Part shown: positions 18,094 through 27,072 of the stretch, one piece after another
How the letters are laid out: each line of letters starts with the position of its first letter
Position numbering within the stretch: position 1 is the stretch's first letter
Notes under the pieces: generated by a model
Told to the model about the DNA's origin: nothing
Database searches by the model: none
What the model saw: only the letters and a program-made list of their open reading frames with translations
Origin: Pseudanabaena sp. BC1403
GTDB taxonomy: Bacteria > Cyanobacteriota > Cyanobacteriia > Pseudanabaenales > Pseudanabaenaceae
Reading direction: 5' to 3'
Length of the DNA stretch: 64,000 bases
Assembly (NCBI RefSeq): GCF_002914585.1
Contig: NZ_PDDM01000024.1
Coordinates: 28,667 to 92,666 of the forward strand
Made by a program: the position numbers and the translations under genes

Positions 18094-18234
18094 TGAGATC
18101 GCTCGTTAGGATTTCGCCAATTCAAATCTGAAGTGCAACACCTAGAGATCTTTGCATAAGGGACTCATAACCTACATTCAGCAGGTTAAAATTGAAATAA
18201 GGTATTTTTATTTAAACGCATTCAAAACAGCCAA

Positions 18235-18557
18235 ATGCCCCAGATAGACTTACAAAACATAGACCATCTGGGTATTATTGCTGGGATAGTAGATAATATC
18301 GGGATATTAGAAATCATAGATCGGGAGCTAGGAAGCCATCCGCAAGAGAAAGTGAGTGCAGGGCAAGTGGTAAAAGCGATGATTTTAAACTGGATGAGAT
18401 TCTTGACGGCTCCATTATATTTATTCAGTGACTTTTTTTAGGAAAAGCGACAAAACATCTAAACGACAGCCGACTGGGAAGAGTAATGGAACAACTATAC
18501 GCATATGGGATCACGCTAATATTTGTGAAGATAGCGACAGATAGGTTGGGTTGAAGA
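18235..18557 (+). pseudogene. IS1634-type transposase remnant (DUF4277)
   Basis: The reading frame MPQIDLQNIDHLGIIAGIVDNIG...GSHPQEKVSAGQVVKAMILNWMRFLTAPLYLFSDFF matches the N-terminal DUF4277 region of IS1634/ISSoc-like DDE transposases. A stop at 18439-18441 is followed, in another frame, by HLNDSRLGRVMEQLYAYGITLIFVKIA, the next part of the same protein, until 18557. The rest of the transposase is absent. Two frames and a 3' deletion make it a pseudogene lying between the two toxin genes. Confidence 0.8.
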
Positions 18558-18676
18558 GTTAAACCCAACATCAACAATACTTGTGTGTAATACCAAAGCG
18601 AGCGACTTGACTTGTATAGGTTAAAATGAATATTGAATAGGCAGTCTTATTACTAACAATTCATCTAGGATAGCCG

Positions 18677-18925
18677 ATGTTAAGTCATTACTTTTTAGTT
18701 GGCGCGATCGCAATAACATTATGGCAAGAAGTCCAAAATTTGGAGAAGGAGATCGCAAATTTAGCTAGTAAATTCATTAACAAAGAACAAACTCAATATT
18801 TTTTAGCATTTTATAAAGTCTGGTTATGCGAGAATAAAAATCAAGTTATCTTCTACGTAATACCAAAACACAAAATGGCTACGCCTTTTTGTGTTTTTAA
18901 AACCCTTACTGGATTTGGTTTTTAA
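18677..18925 (+). pseudogene. Small open frame cut by element A
   Basis: Eighty-two codons starting MLSHYFLVGAIAITLWQ. The first 60 residues could be real, with a hydrophobic N-terminus. The last 20 residues are translated from the 103-base repeat element at 18860-18962, so the original 3' end was lost. Weak coding evidence; listed as a possible broken gene. Confidence 0.25.
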
Positions 18926-18962
18926 TTCACGAAAGTGTTGCCGCACTTTTGTGAATTGGTAT
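18860..18962. repeat. MITE-like element A, copy 1
   Basis: A 103-base element starting ATACCAAAACACAAAATGGC and ending GTGAATTGGTAT. It carries inner hairpins (CACAAAatGGC...TTTTGTG and TTCACgAAAGTG...CACTTTTGTGAA). The reverse complement matches 38319-38421, which has the same length. It lies directly upstream of the second toxin gene. The 912-base spacer 18094-19005 holds this, the IS remnant and the weak frame above. Confidence 0.85.
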
Positions 18963-19005
18963 AACTTTGCAAGGAACTATAGAAAATACTAGGAGCTAAC
19001 TAGGT

Positions 19006-21222
19006 ATGGAACATACTAACGACAGATCAACAAAAACTTCATCTTTAGTAAACCCCACATCTCTAAATCTGCAACCTAGACCATTCGCTCTATTAGATTC
19101 AGAAGAAAAAGATGAGGCGATTTCACGCAAGTCTGGATATACAGAAAATTTTTTAGAAAAAATAATTAATACACCAAGTTCAGAATCAGCAACACCTGTG
19201 CAAAGGAAATCAGGAAATCGCCTGAAAGCGATCGCTGCTGAGAGAATGGCAATCCAATCAAAACCTTCAACTAATGCAGCCTTACAAAATCAACCAGTTC
19301 AAAGGCAAGAATCTGTAGAAGAAGAAAAAAGTGAAGGGGAACTGGAAGATGCAAAAGAGTTCACAATGAATCCTGAACCTCCGCCAGTACAAAGAAAGTC
19401 TGGAAATCGATTGAAGGCGATCGCAGCAGAACGGCAAATGGCAATTCAGGCAAAGCAGTCTACGGATGCCGAATCTGTCGTGACAGTGCAAAGAAAGTCT
19501 GGGAATAGATTAAAGGCGATCGCTGCTGAGAGAATGGCGCTCCAAGCAAAGCTTACCATTGGTCAGCCCAATGATAAGTATGAACAGGAAGCTGATGCTA
19601 CTGCGGCTAGGGTTGTCCAACAAATTCATTCATCAACTAATTCCCAAAGTCAGCCAATTCAGCGACAAGATTTGGAAGATGATGATAAATTGCAAATGAA
19701 GCCTCTAGTACAAAGGAGTGAAAACCTTGGAGGTGGTGAAGCATCAACTGATTTAGAGTCGGCAATTCAAAGTGCACGGGGTAGTGGACAATCGCTAGAG
19801 GCAAATCTGCAACAGTCGATGGGGCAAGCGATGGGAGCAGATTTTAGTGGTGTAAAAGTACATACAGATTCGCAGTCTGACCAATTAAACAAATCAATTC
19901 AAGCAAAAGCTTTTACGACAGGGCAGGATCTGTTCTTTCGGCAGGGTGCGTATGAGCCGAGTAGTCGAAGTGGGCAGGAGTTGATTGCCCATGAGTTAAC
20001 TCATGTAGTGCAGCAAAATGGAGGGGCGGTGCAGCGATCGCAGATACAACGAGAAGATCTTGTGGAGGGAAAGGATCAGTTTGCTGATGATGCGATTTAC
20101 AAGCGAAAGTACAAACGAATTGGCTCAACTAGTATATTTCTAACTGATGAAGACGGCAGCTTAAAACTCAATGGTAATACGCCACAAACAAAGAAACTTA
20201 AAAAGGAAAATAAACTTCAAATAGTCAGAAGAGAGATAGATCCTGATGGTCTTCCTGAAGGAGAATATTGTTTGGTTAAATTCATGGAAGTTGATGTTAA
20301 TCAACAGAAGGCAGATACTCTCAATTTGAATTGGGTATATGGTTATACAAAACCAGATACAATAAAAGCTCTAGGTGAATACAAAGATATTTCAACAATT
20401 GGCACTAGTAATACTAATCCAAAGCAAGGAAAGATACTACCACAAGCTCAAAACGATCCTCCTATATCTCAAACTGATGTTTTTCAAAGTGCCATCTCAG
20501 ATTGTTATCTTCATGCTGCTCTAATTTCTATAGCAGAAGTCAACCCAGCAGCCATTACTGGGCTATTTACCAGAGTCGGGGATGCAGACTTAGATATTAC
20601 TTTCCCAGGATTTAATGATAGCGGTCATCAGCACCCTGTCTTAAAAGTCACAGTCCAGAAAAAACTATTTATTGCGCCAGATGGATCACCTTTATACGGT
20701 GGAAGAAAAGATAGTTATTTATGGCCTGCATTTATTCAAAAAGCTTGGGCTATTTCCAAAGGGAAATATGCAAACTTACCTATGGGTAAACCATTTGAGA
20801 TTATAGGCATGATAAGTGGCGAAAAATCAAAGATAGAACTCATATCCTCAGAGAAAGGAAGTCCTGAAGTCAACGAAGCATGGAAACTATACATCCTTAT
20901 TGTCGAGTCTCTGGAAAACAGTAGACCACTTGTGGCTGGGACAAAAACATGGACTGACAAAACAACAAGTATGAATCCCTTTAAATCAGACGGATATAAG
21001 ATGCCCCAGAAGAGCGAGCATGGTGGTATTGGAATAGCCCATTGCTATTCCATTCTTGGTATTAATGACAATGCTCAAATACGCCCTGAGGATAATCCTG
21101 AGGCATTACCAAATGCAATTAAGGTGACTTTAAGAGACCCCAGAACTCCAGATAAATTACTTCAAACTCCACTAGAAGATTTGTTAGACAAAAGAAAATT
21201 TGCATATGTCACGGGTAACTAA
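19006..21222 (+). CDS. DUF4157 polymorphic toxin with calpain-like protease
   Basis: A 738-residue protein. The first ~207 codons and about 30 bases of leader are nearly identical to the toxin at 14108, including three copies of [19 protein letters not shown]4157 is at about residues 257-340 with HELTH at 329-333. Residues 350-470 are a linker. Residues 485-738 resemble the calpain family (C2): Q494 and C500 in QSAISDCYLHAAL, spaced as in calpains (Q-x5-C); H679 in GIAHCYSILG; and D711 in KVTLRDP where calpains have Asn. WPAFIQKAWA also matches calpain. The Asp in place of Asn is unusual. The second gene is likely an effector sharing the delivery module, with a different warhead. Followed nine bases later by a candidate immunity gene. 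Confidence 0.82.
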   Translation: MEHTNDRSTKTSSLVNPTSLNLQPRPFALLDSEEKDEAISRKSGYTENFLEKIINTPSSESATPVQRKSGNRLKAIAAERMAIQSKPSTNAALQNQPVQRQESVEEEKSEGELEDAKEFTMNPEPPPVQRKSGNRLKAIAAERQMAIQAKQSTDAESVVTVQRKSGNRLKAIAAERMALQAKLTIGQPNDKYEQEADATAARVVQQIHSSTNSQSQPIQRQDLEDDDKLQMKPLVQRSENLGGGEASTDLESAIQSARGSGQSLEANLQQSMGQAMGADFSGVKVHTDSQSDQLNKSIQAKAFTTGQDLFFRQGAYEPSSRSGQELIAHELTHVVQQNGGAVQRSQIQREDLVEGKDQFADDAIYKRKYKRIGSTSIFLTDEDGSLKLNGNTPQTKKLKKENKLQIVRREIDPDGLPEGEYCLVKFMEVDVNQQKADTLNLNWVYGYTKPDTIKALGEYKDISTIGTSNTNPKQGKILPQAQNDPPISQTDVFQSAISDCYLHAALISIAEVNPAAITGLFTRVGDADLDITFPGFNDSGHQHPVLKVTVQKKLFIAPDGSPLYGGRKDSYLWPAFIQKAWAISKGKYANLPMGKPFEIIGMISGEKSKIELISSEKGSPEVNEAWKLYILIVESLENSRPLVAGTKTWTDKTTSMNPFKSDGYKMPQKSEHGGIGIAHCYSILGINDNAQIRPEDNPEALPNAIKVTLRDPRTPDKLLQTPLEDLLDKRKFAYVTGN

Positions 21223-21231
21223 ATACTAATT

Positions 21232-21822
21232 ATGTTTATTCAGTCCAAGCCGATTTGGCTAAAAATGCCAGAAGAAATTGAGGCTTTTCCTGTTCGGTGC
21301 ATGAATAACAATGTATTGCACTGTCGATTATCTTTACCAAAACACTGGGATGTTATGCCAGAGATGACTGAAACACCCTTAGAAATTGAGCATATATTTC
21401 GTGGCTCAAATATGAGTGAGTGTTTAACAATTAATTTCATGAATAACGTAGACCTGCAAGCAGATATACGTGACTGGCTGGATTCAATCTTGGCTTTGAC
21501 TGGATTCCCTATACTAGGGATCAAAACAGTTTATCAAGAAGCTGATTTGATAACATGGATATATCAAAAAGATCTCTCCCTTGCAAAGGGATTTGATGTT
21601 GATGAATTTCATGCTTATCAAGGGCTGGCTCAATTAAGTGACAATTTGAATCTGAATTTCCTCTATGTTCTGTTAGCTCGTCGGGGAAAAAAGGCATGGA
21701 AAATTTGCCTTTCATTAGATTCAACCTACACATCAAAAACAGTAGATTCTGCGAACCTAAACCCTGATTACGAGAAAGCTGGTTCAATATTCGGAAATTT
21801 ATTTTTTCTACCTGATAAATGA
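21232..21822 (+). CDS. Candidate immunity protein of the calpain-type toxin
   Basis: A 196-residue soluble protein, no signal or membrane segment. I do not recognise the family. Predicted strands alternate with helices; the part ITWIYQKDLSLAKGFDVDEFHAYQGLAQL is the most conserved-looking. It starts nine bases after the stop of the toxin. The mirror arrangement at 17632 (barstar after the RNase toxin) makes immunity to the protease the simplest reading. It could instead be a chaperone for loading. Both are inference from position. Confidence 0.5.
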   Translation: MFIQSKPIWLKMPEEIEAFPVRCMNNNVLHCRLSLPKHWDVMPEMTETPLEIEHIFRGSNMSECLTINFMNNVDLQADIRDWLDSILALTGFPILGIKTVYQEADLITWIYQKDLSLAKGFDVDEFHAYQGLAQLSDNLNLNFLYVLLARRGKKAWKICLSLDSTYTSKTVDSANLNPDYEKAGSIFGNLFFLPDK

Positions 21823-21838
21823 CTATTTGATTGAAATA

Positions 21839-22282
21839 ATGAAGCTAATCTCAATTTCTTTTGGTGCAATTGCTTATCTTATAGTTTTGATATTTGGGTA
21901 TATCGCTGTGGGGTATCTCCTTGCGGCTTACAATGTAAATATGTTTATTTTGATCGGAAATTACTTAGTTACATTGAGATTAGCCCAAACAGGAGCATCT
22001 TCAATTAGTTTAGCGATCGCTTGGATTTCCCTGTGGATCTGGGGTGCTGTATTTGTGTGGGCAAAGCCATTCATCTTATTAGAAATAAGTGCTCAAACTG
22101 TCGCTTTATTGTTACTATCATGTTGGATACTAGCTACTGGCATGATTTTTTTACTAGCATTTGCCAAATCAAAAATGCATAAGTTAGGACTAGACAATCG
22201 TAAATCCACCTATGGATTAATCATACTTACATGGGGAGCCATGACAATTGGTTGGCATCTGTATCAATGGACAACTAGATAA
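21839..22282 (+). CDS. Four-helix membrane protein, unknown
   Basis: A 147-residue protein from ATG 21839 (an earlier TTG at 21827 is not preferred), 16 bases after the previous stop. Four hydrophobic segments at about 5-30, 50-75, 85-110 and 125-143 with short loops and basic residues between, so it should be an inner-membrane protein. No family recognised. Position in the toxin operon could mean a role in export or self-protection. Confidence 0.5.
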   Translation: MKLISISFGAIAYLIVLIFGYIAVGYLLAAYNVNMFILIGNYLVTLRLAQTGASSISLAIAWISLWIWGAVFVWAKPFILLEISAQTVALLLLSCWILATGMIFLLAFAKSKMHKLGLDNRKSTYGLIILTWGAMTIGWHLYQWTTR

Positions 22283-22318
22283 TAAATACAATAAATAAAA
22301 GAAATACAAGGAAAAGAA

Positions 22319-22735
22319 GTGAGCCAATCTTTTAGAAGTTACAATGCGAGAAATGTAGATTACTATATGCACCAAATTCCTCTACAGGTTTTGGAGAAAT
22401 TAGACGAGGCAGAGATAGAACAAATAAAATCAGTTATTCATACAGCAATTCCTAAATCTTCTCCAAAGTTAATCGATCTCAGATTTGTGATTGATCTTAT
22501 TTTCACCCGCTACTTTGTTGTGCTAATGATCGGCAAAGATAGGCGTAAACAAGATAGACAATATGAAGTTAAAGGCTTTGCTAAATTTGCCAACATAATT
22601 GCCGCAATTTTATTGATTATTGCCATGAGTTTACTTATTAGCGCAGTTACTATTTTAATTCTCTATCTTCTTAAGTCTGCTTTAGGAATTGATTTATTTA
22701 AAGGTCATGTAACTGAAGTTCTATTTAAAAAATAA
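22319..22735 (+). CDS. Small protein with C-terminal membrane hairpin
   Basis: A 138-residue protein with a GTG start and an AAGGAAAAG ribosome site. The first 60 residues are helical and polar with a MHQIPLQVLEKLDEAEIEQIKSVIHTA motif. From about 88 to 125 one long hydrophobic stretch could be one or two helices (FANIIAAILLIIAMSLLISAVTILILYLLKSALG), preceded by a basic DRRKQDRQYEVKG. Not a recognised family. It ends the plus-strand run that begins with the second toxin. Confidence 0.5.
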   Translation: MSQSFRSYNARNVDYYMHQIPLQVLEKLDEAEIEQIKSVIHTAIPKSSPKLIDLRFVIDLIFTRYFVVLMIGKDRRKQDRQYEVKGFAKFANIIAAILLIIAMSLLISAVTILILYLLKSALGIDLFKGHVTEVLFKK

Positions 22736-22739
22736 AGGC

Positions 22740-23537
22740 TCATAGTTTAGTGCCGCATACCTTACAGAATTCTGCATCAGCATCATGTAAAGACAATCCA
22801 CAGCCTGAACAGACACTATTCTTCATTATGTCATTATCGCGATCGCTTTGGTTTGCAGTTTGCACCAATCGCTTAAATAACTCGCCTAACTGCACAGGGA
22901 TCAAGGCAATACCAGTGAGAACCATGATCACTGTCGTCAGTTTACCCGCGTCAGACCTAGGCATGACATCGCTATAGCCCACAGTAGTCATCGTGAAAAT
23001 AGAAAAATAGAAAGCATCAAGAAAGGTATGAAACTTGGGATTGCTAGGATGTTCGATTTGGTAGACCAAACCTGAGAAGACAAACACGATCGCAAATAAG
23101 GTGAAGAGTATCCTCAATAAAATGGCGATATCTTCGGTCTTGTTAACAAATAGAGCCTTTGACTCCACCAAACGAATCAATCGCAAAATCCGAAACCAGC
23201 GCAATAGCCGAATAAACGTCACATCGATCGCCCCTAAAAAGAATGGCAAAATTGCGACTAGATCGATAATTGCATAGAGACTAAATAAATGTTTGAGTTT
23301 CTCTTCGGCACAAATCAACCTCAAAAAATATTCAAAAACAAACACACCAAGGATGATGTCATCTAGCAAATTGAGACGGTGGCGTGTAATCTCGGATATT
23401 TCGTAGGTTTGGGCGACAAAACTGACGGCGGAGGCAATTACAAGAATTGCGATCGAGATATTGATCAGTTTGCCAACGGGTGTAGCAAGATCATCAAGAT
23501 AAAAGTTAATCTTCTGACTGATTTTCTGTCTTAACAT
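22740..23537 (-). CDS. Voltage-sensor-type potassium channel with zinc-ribbon tail
   Basis: A 265-residue membrane protein, channel family 'ion transport'. S1-S4 occupy about residues 20-150, with the charged S4 RLLRWFRILRLIRLV. The pore loop carries TTVGYSD at 184-190, the K+ selectivity filter. The C-terminal 25 residues contain CSGCG and CKVCG, a zinc ribbon not present in classical KvAP-type channels. It should be a tetrameric K+ channel of the cytoplasmic membrane. It is divergent from rlmD, with a palindrome in between. Confidence 0.88.
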   Translation of the reverse strand: MLRQKISQKINFYLDDLATPVGKLINISIAILVIASAVSFVAQTYEISEITRHRLNLLDDIILGVFVFEYFLRLICAEEKLKHLFSLYAIIDLVAILPFFLGAIDVTFIRLLRWFRILRLIRLVESKALFVNKTEDIAILLRILFTLFAIVFVFSGLVYQIEHPSNPKFHTFLDAFYFSIFTMTTVGYSDVMPRSDAGKLTTVIMVLTGIALIPVQLGELFKRLVQTANQSDRDNDIMKNSVCSGCGLSLHDADAEFCKVCGTKL

Positions 23538-23575
23538 AACGAATTAAATAATACCAAATTGCAGATTCCAAAAAA

Positions 23576-23630
23576 CAAAGCCCAAAAATTAAAGGTGGCG
23601 CTCCGCAACACCTTTAATTTTCGGGCTTTG
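23576..23630. repeat. Palindrome in a divergent spacer, 22-base arms
   Basis: Arms 23576-23597 and 23609-23630, one mismatch, outer word CAAAGCCCAAAAATT. It lies between the divergent K+ channel and rlmD genes, so it is not downstream of either and cannot be a terminator. Confidence 0.85.
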
Positions 23631-23679
23631 CGACAAGCTATAATCAAATATCTCCAGCCATAGATTAATTTAGGAAACC

Positions 23680-25044
23680 ATGCTACTACAGGGACAAAAA
23701 ATCACGCTGACCATCGACGATCTAGCTGATAGCGGCGATGGGGTGGGGCGTTATGAAAATATCGCCATCTTTGTTCCCAATAGTGTTCCTGGCGATCGCA
23801 TTACCGCGAAATTAGAATTTGTAAAAAAGAACTTTGCTCACGCCAGTATTGAGAAAATTCTTTCACCATCAAGCGATCGCGTCTACCCTAAATGCATCGT
23901 TGCCGATAAATGTGGCGGTTGTCAATGGCAAACAGTGGGCTATCCCGCACAGTTGCGAACTAAGCAAAATATTGTCTTACAAGCTTTACAACGCATCGGT
24001 GGTTTTGATGCTGAGATGTTAGAAGCACTCATTTCACCGATTGTGGGCGCGAAGGAAAGTTTACACTATCGCAACAAAGTCACTTATCCCCTAGCAACGG
24101 GACGCGATGGCAATCTTAAGGCAGGATATTATCAAAAGGGAACCCATAAAATTGTCAATCTCAATCAATGTCCAGCCCAAGATATCCGACTCGATCCGAT
24201 GTTGGAAGAAATTAAGCGCGATATTCATAATCAATGTTGGGAAATCTATGATGAGAAGACGCACACAGGGCTATTGCGCCATCTAGGGCTGCGCATTGGT
24301 CGGAATACAGGTGAAGTCTTGATTACACTAGTAACCAGAGATTGGGATGTCCCGAACTTGAGTGTATTTGCCCAAACTTGGTTAGATCGCTATCCTAAAG
24401 TTATGGGTGTAATTCTCAATTGTAATCCTGACAAAACCAATGCAATCATGGGACGCGACAGTCGTTGCATCGCAGGCAAGGATTATCTTCTAGAGAAATT
24501 TGCAGGTTTAACTTTCCGTTTGCGCGGCGACACCTTCTTTCAGGTCTATACTGAGCAAGCCGAGAAGATGCTGAAAATCATTGAATCAGAACTTGATTTG
24601 AAAGGAACAGAAATCCTCTTAGATGCCTATGCAGGAATTGGCACGATCGCATTACCGTTAGCGGAGCAAGTCAAACAGGCGATCGCGATCGAAATCCAGC
24701 CGCAAGCAACAGCTCAAGGTAAGCTTAATGCTGAACTCAATGGGATTGACAATGTAGTTTTTCATACTGGCAAAGTCGAAGAATTAATCAGTACACTCAA
24801 TCTGCAACCTGACATCGTGATCCTCGATCCACCACGCAAAGGTTGTGAACCTGAAGTAATTTCCTATCTACGCGAATTTGCTCCCGATAGCCTTGTCTAT
24901 GTCAGTTGCAATCCCGCCACACAGGCAAGAGATCTGAAGCTGCTATGCGAAGGCGATCGCTACCAAATCACCCGCATTCAACCGATTGACTTTTTCCCAC
25001 AAACTTCTCATGTCGAGGCGATCGCCTTTCTAAAAAAGTCGTAA
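23680..25044 (+). CDS. rlmD: 23S rRNA (uracil-C5)-methyltransferase, RlmD/RumA type
   Basis: A 454-residue SAM-dependent RNA methylase. The N-terminal TRAM domain (1-60) is followed by an Fe-S cluster motif with C72, C78 and C81 (CIVADKCGGC) and a fourth Cys in LNQCPAQD. The SAM domain has DAYAGIGTIALPLA, DPPRKGCEPEV and the catalytic Cys in YVSCNPATQARDL. This fits RlmD/TrmA-like enzymes making m5U in 23S rRNA; the precise uracil is not proven by sequence. Good ATG. It ends in a strong hairpin. Confidence 0.9.
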   Translation: MLLQGQKITLTIDDLADSGDGVGRYENIAIFVPNSVPGDRITAKLEFVKKNFAHASIEKILSPSSDRVYPKCIVADKCGGCQWQTVGYPAQLRTKQNIVLQALQRIGGFDAEMLEALISPIVGAKESLHYRNKVTYPLATGRDGNLKAGYYQKGTHKIVNLNQCPAQDIRLDPMLEEIKRDIHNQCWEIYDEKTHTGLLRHLGLRIGRNTGEVLITLVTRDWDVPNLSVFAQTWLDRYPKVMGVILNCNPDKTNAIMGRDSRCIAGKDYLLEKFAGLTFRLRGDTFFQVYTEQAEKMLKIIESELDLKGTEILLDAYAGIGTIALPLAEQVKQAIAIEIQPQATAQGKLNAELNGIDNVVFHTGKVEELISTLNLQPDIVILDPPRKGCEPEVISYLREFAPDSLVYVSCNPATQARDLKLLCEGDRYQITRIQPIDFFPQTSHVEAIAFLKKS

Positions 25045-25075
25045 ATTAGAAAACCCCACAAATTAGCAATCCAGT

Positions 25076-25124
25076 AATTCTCAGGTTGAAAGTAAGCAGC
25101 AGACATACTTTCAACCTGAGAATT
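25076..25124 (+). terminator. Hairpin terminator after rlmD
   Basis: Arms 25076-25094 and 25106-25124 (AATTCTCAGGTTGAAAGTA and complement), 19 bases each. It lies between rlmD and leuB, both on the plus strand. The earlier TTG that would extend leuB is inside this stem. Confidence 0.75.
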
Positions 25125-25181
25125 GCTTTAAGACGATCGCTACAATGTTATGTTAGAAAATCTGTTTTTATCTTTGTTGTA

Positions 25182-26264
25182 ATGTCTAAAAACTATAAAA
25201 TCACGCTTTTACCTGGGGACGGGATTGGTCCCGAAATTATGAAGGTAGCGGTGGCGGTGCTACAAGCGATCGCACCCAAATTTGGTATTACCTTTGCTTT
25301 CGAGACAGCTCTAGTTGGCGGTGCTGCGATCGATGCGACAGGTCATCCTTTGCCCGAAGAAACTTTACAGCTTTGCAAAAATAGTGATGCAGTTTTGCTA
25401 GCCGCAGTTGGTGGCGAAAAGTGGGACACGATGCCATCAAATTTGCGCCCTGAACAAGCTTTACTAGGCTTGCGTGGTGGCATGGGCTTATTTGCCAATT
25501 TACGACCTGCTCAGATTTTGCCGCAGTTAATTGATGCCTCGACTTTGAAACGTGAAGTAGTTGAAGGCGTAGATATTCTGGTAGTACGCGAACTTACAGG
25601 CGGCATTTATTTTGGCAAACCCAAAGGGATTGTCACCGATGAAAATGGTGTGCGTCGTGGTTTTAATACGATGGTTTATACCGAGCCAGAAATCGATCGC
25701 ATTGCCAGAGTTGCCTTTGAGGCTGCTCAAAAACGTCGTGGTTCTGTCTGTTCAGTTGATAAATCCAATGTTTTGGAAGTATCGCAACTATGGCGCGATC
25801 GCGTGACTAGTATTTCTAGCGAATATCCTGATGTGAAGTTGTCCCACATGTATGTGGATAATGCTGCTATGCAGATCATTCGCAATCCCAAACAGTTTGA
25901 TGTAATCCTAACTAGCAATCTATTTGGTGATATTCTCTCTGATGCAGCGGCGATGCTAACGGGTAGCATCGGAATGTTGCCATCGGCTAGCCTCGGGGAA
26001 GCAGGAACGCCTGGTGTGTTTGAGCCTGTGCATGGTTCTGCTCCTGATATTGCTGGTAAAGATTTGGCAAATCCTTTAGCTCAAGTTTTAAGTGCGGCGA
26101 TGATGTTGCGCTATGCCTTTAATGAAGGAGATGCAGCCGATGCGATCGAGCTTGCCGTAAATAAGGTTCTCGATTCGGGCAAGCGCACAGGCGACATCAT
26201 GGCTGATGGTTGTGAAAGATTAGGCTGCATCGCTATGGGAGAAGCATTACTAGCTGCACTCTAA
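25182..26264 (+). CDS. leuB: 3-isopropylmalate dehydrogenase
   Basis: A 360-residue enzyme of leucine synthesis, oxidising and decarboxylating 3-isopropylmalate with NAD. Signature motifs: [13 protein letters not shown], the catalytic region [23 protein letters not shown] and the NAD loop [27 protein letters not shown], then [14 protein letters not shown]. Length is normal. The start at ATG 25182 removes a TTG-led extension through the hairpin. Alone on its strand, convergent with the repeat-protein gene. Confidence 0.96.
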   Translation: MSKNYKITLLPGDGIGPEIMKVAVAVLQAIAPKFGITFAFETALVGGAAIDATGHPLPEETLQLCKNSDAVLLAAVGGEKWDTMPSNLRPEQALLGLRGGMGLFANLRPAQILPQLIDASTLKREVVEGVDILVVRELTGGIYFGKPKGIVTDENGVRRGFNTMVYTEPEIDRIARVAFEAAQKRRGSVCSVDKSNVLEVSQLWRDRVTSISSEYPDVKLSHMYVDNAAMQIIRNPKQFDVILTSNLFGDILSDAAAMLTGSIGMLPSASLGEAGTPGVFEPVHGSAPDIAGKDLANPLAQVLSAAMMLRYAFNEGDAADAIELAVNKVLDSGKRTGDIMADGCERLGCIAMGEALLAAL

Positions 26265-26283
26265 AAAAGCAACTATTTTCCTC

Positions 26284-26424
26284 TATAGCAATGTAAGTTT
26301 TGCTTAGTTCATAAAACCCAAAAGACAAGTGACGGTGCTTCGCACCGTCACTTGTCTTAGGACAAATCAAAACCCAATAATTGATTGGCGGCGCGAAGCG
26401 CCGCCAATCAATTATTGGGTTTTA
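26284..26424. repeat. Element B copy with two stacked palindromes
   Basis: Starts with TATAGCAATG (26284-26293). Contains palindrome 26322-26358 (arms of 17, loop TTC) and 26369-26423 (perfect arms of 26, loop GAA, core GGCGGCGC). Located between convergent genes leuB and the repeat protein. Confidence 0.75.
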
Positions 26425-26487
26425 TATCCTAGTACACTACTGTCAAAGTCTTTCAGGAGATGCTTTTCATCTCCTCATTCTTTAGCT

Positions 26488-26877
26488 CTAAGGGCGTTCT
26501 TGATTAGCATTTGCGGGAGGTTTAGGAGGTAAACCCAAAGCTTCAACCAATTTTTCTTTGGTGATACCCAACTTCTTGGCTGCCGCATCTAAGTCAGGAC
26601 GTGGTGGCTTAGTACGAGGACGATCTCCATTAGACTCTTCGGGAGGTTTAGGAGGCAAACCCAAAGCTTCAACTAATTTTTCTTTGGTGATACCCAACTT
26701 CTTAGCTGCCGCATCTAAGTCTGGGCGTGGTGGTTTATTGCGAGGTCGCTCTTGACTGGTTTCTGACTGTGCCTGAGCAGATAAATTCAAGTTCAGTGCA
26801 CTTGGTAAGATCGTTACAGCCCCCTCTAAGATAAGAGCGATCGCTACAACTTGGATTGACTTGGTAAATTTAATCAT
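26488..26877 (-). CDS. Secreted protein with two 42-residue tandem repeats
   Basis: A 129-residue protein with a signal peptide at 1-37 (positive start, hydrophobic core, AQA cleavage). The mature part is two units of 42 residues, each reading PPRPDLDAAAKKLGITKEKL and then VEALGLPPKPP. The unit resembles the short helical repeat found in many secreted cyanobacterial proteins of unknown function. It is divergent from a two-component system, an arrangement that often marks a periplasmic partner of the sensor kinase; this is inference. Confidence 0.65.
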   Translation of the reverse strand: MIKFTKSIQVVAIALILEGAVTILPSALNLNLSAQAQSETSQERPRNKPPRPDLDAAAKKLGITKEKLVEALGLPPKPPEESNGDRPRTKPPRPDLDAAAKKLGITKEKLVEALGLPPKPPANANQERP

Positions 26878-27072
26878 CGCTAACCTTTGAAATTACTCTC
26901 GATACATTCCATCAAAACCTAAAAAAATTACTGATTACTTAGCAAGTGCATTACAGTTTTGTAATTTTTCTAAAGGCAGTAGGCAAGTAAAATATATGGT
27001 AGTGCTAGATGCTAGCAGTTCAGGTGATGCTTTGAGCCACCCGAATCGCTAGATCAAATATGAGGAATGTTT

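Noticed and set aside
25086..25181. N-terminal extension of leuB
   Set aside because: A TTG start inside the rlmD terminator stem; the ATG at 25182 fits family length.
26515..26745. Repeats that could be taken for CRISPR
   Set aside because: Two in-frame coding repeats of a secreted protein, no spacers.
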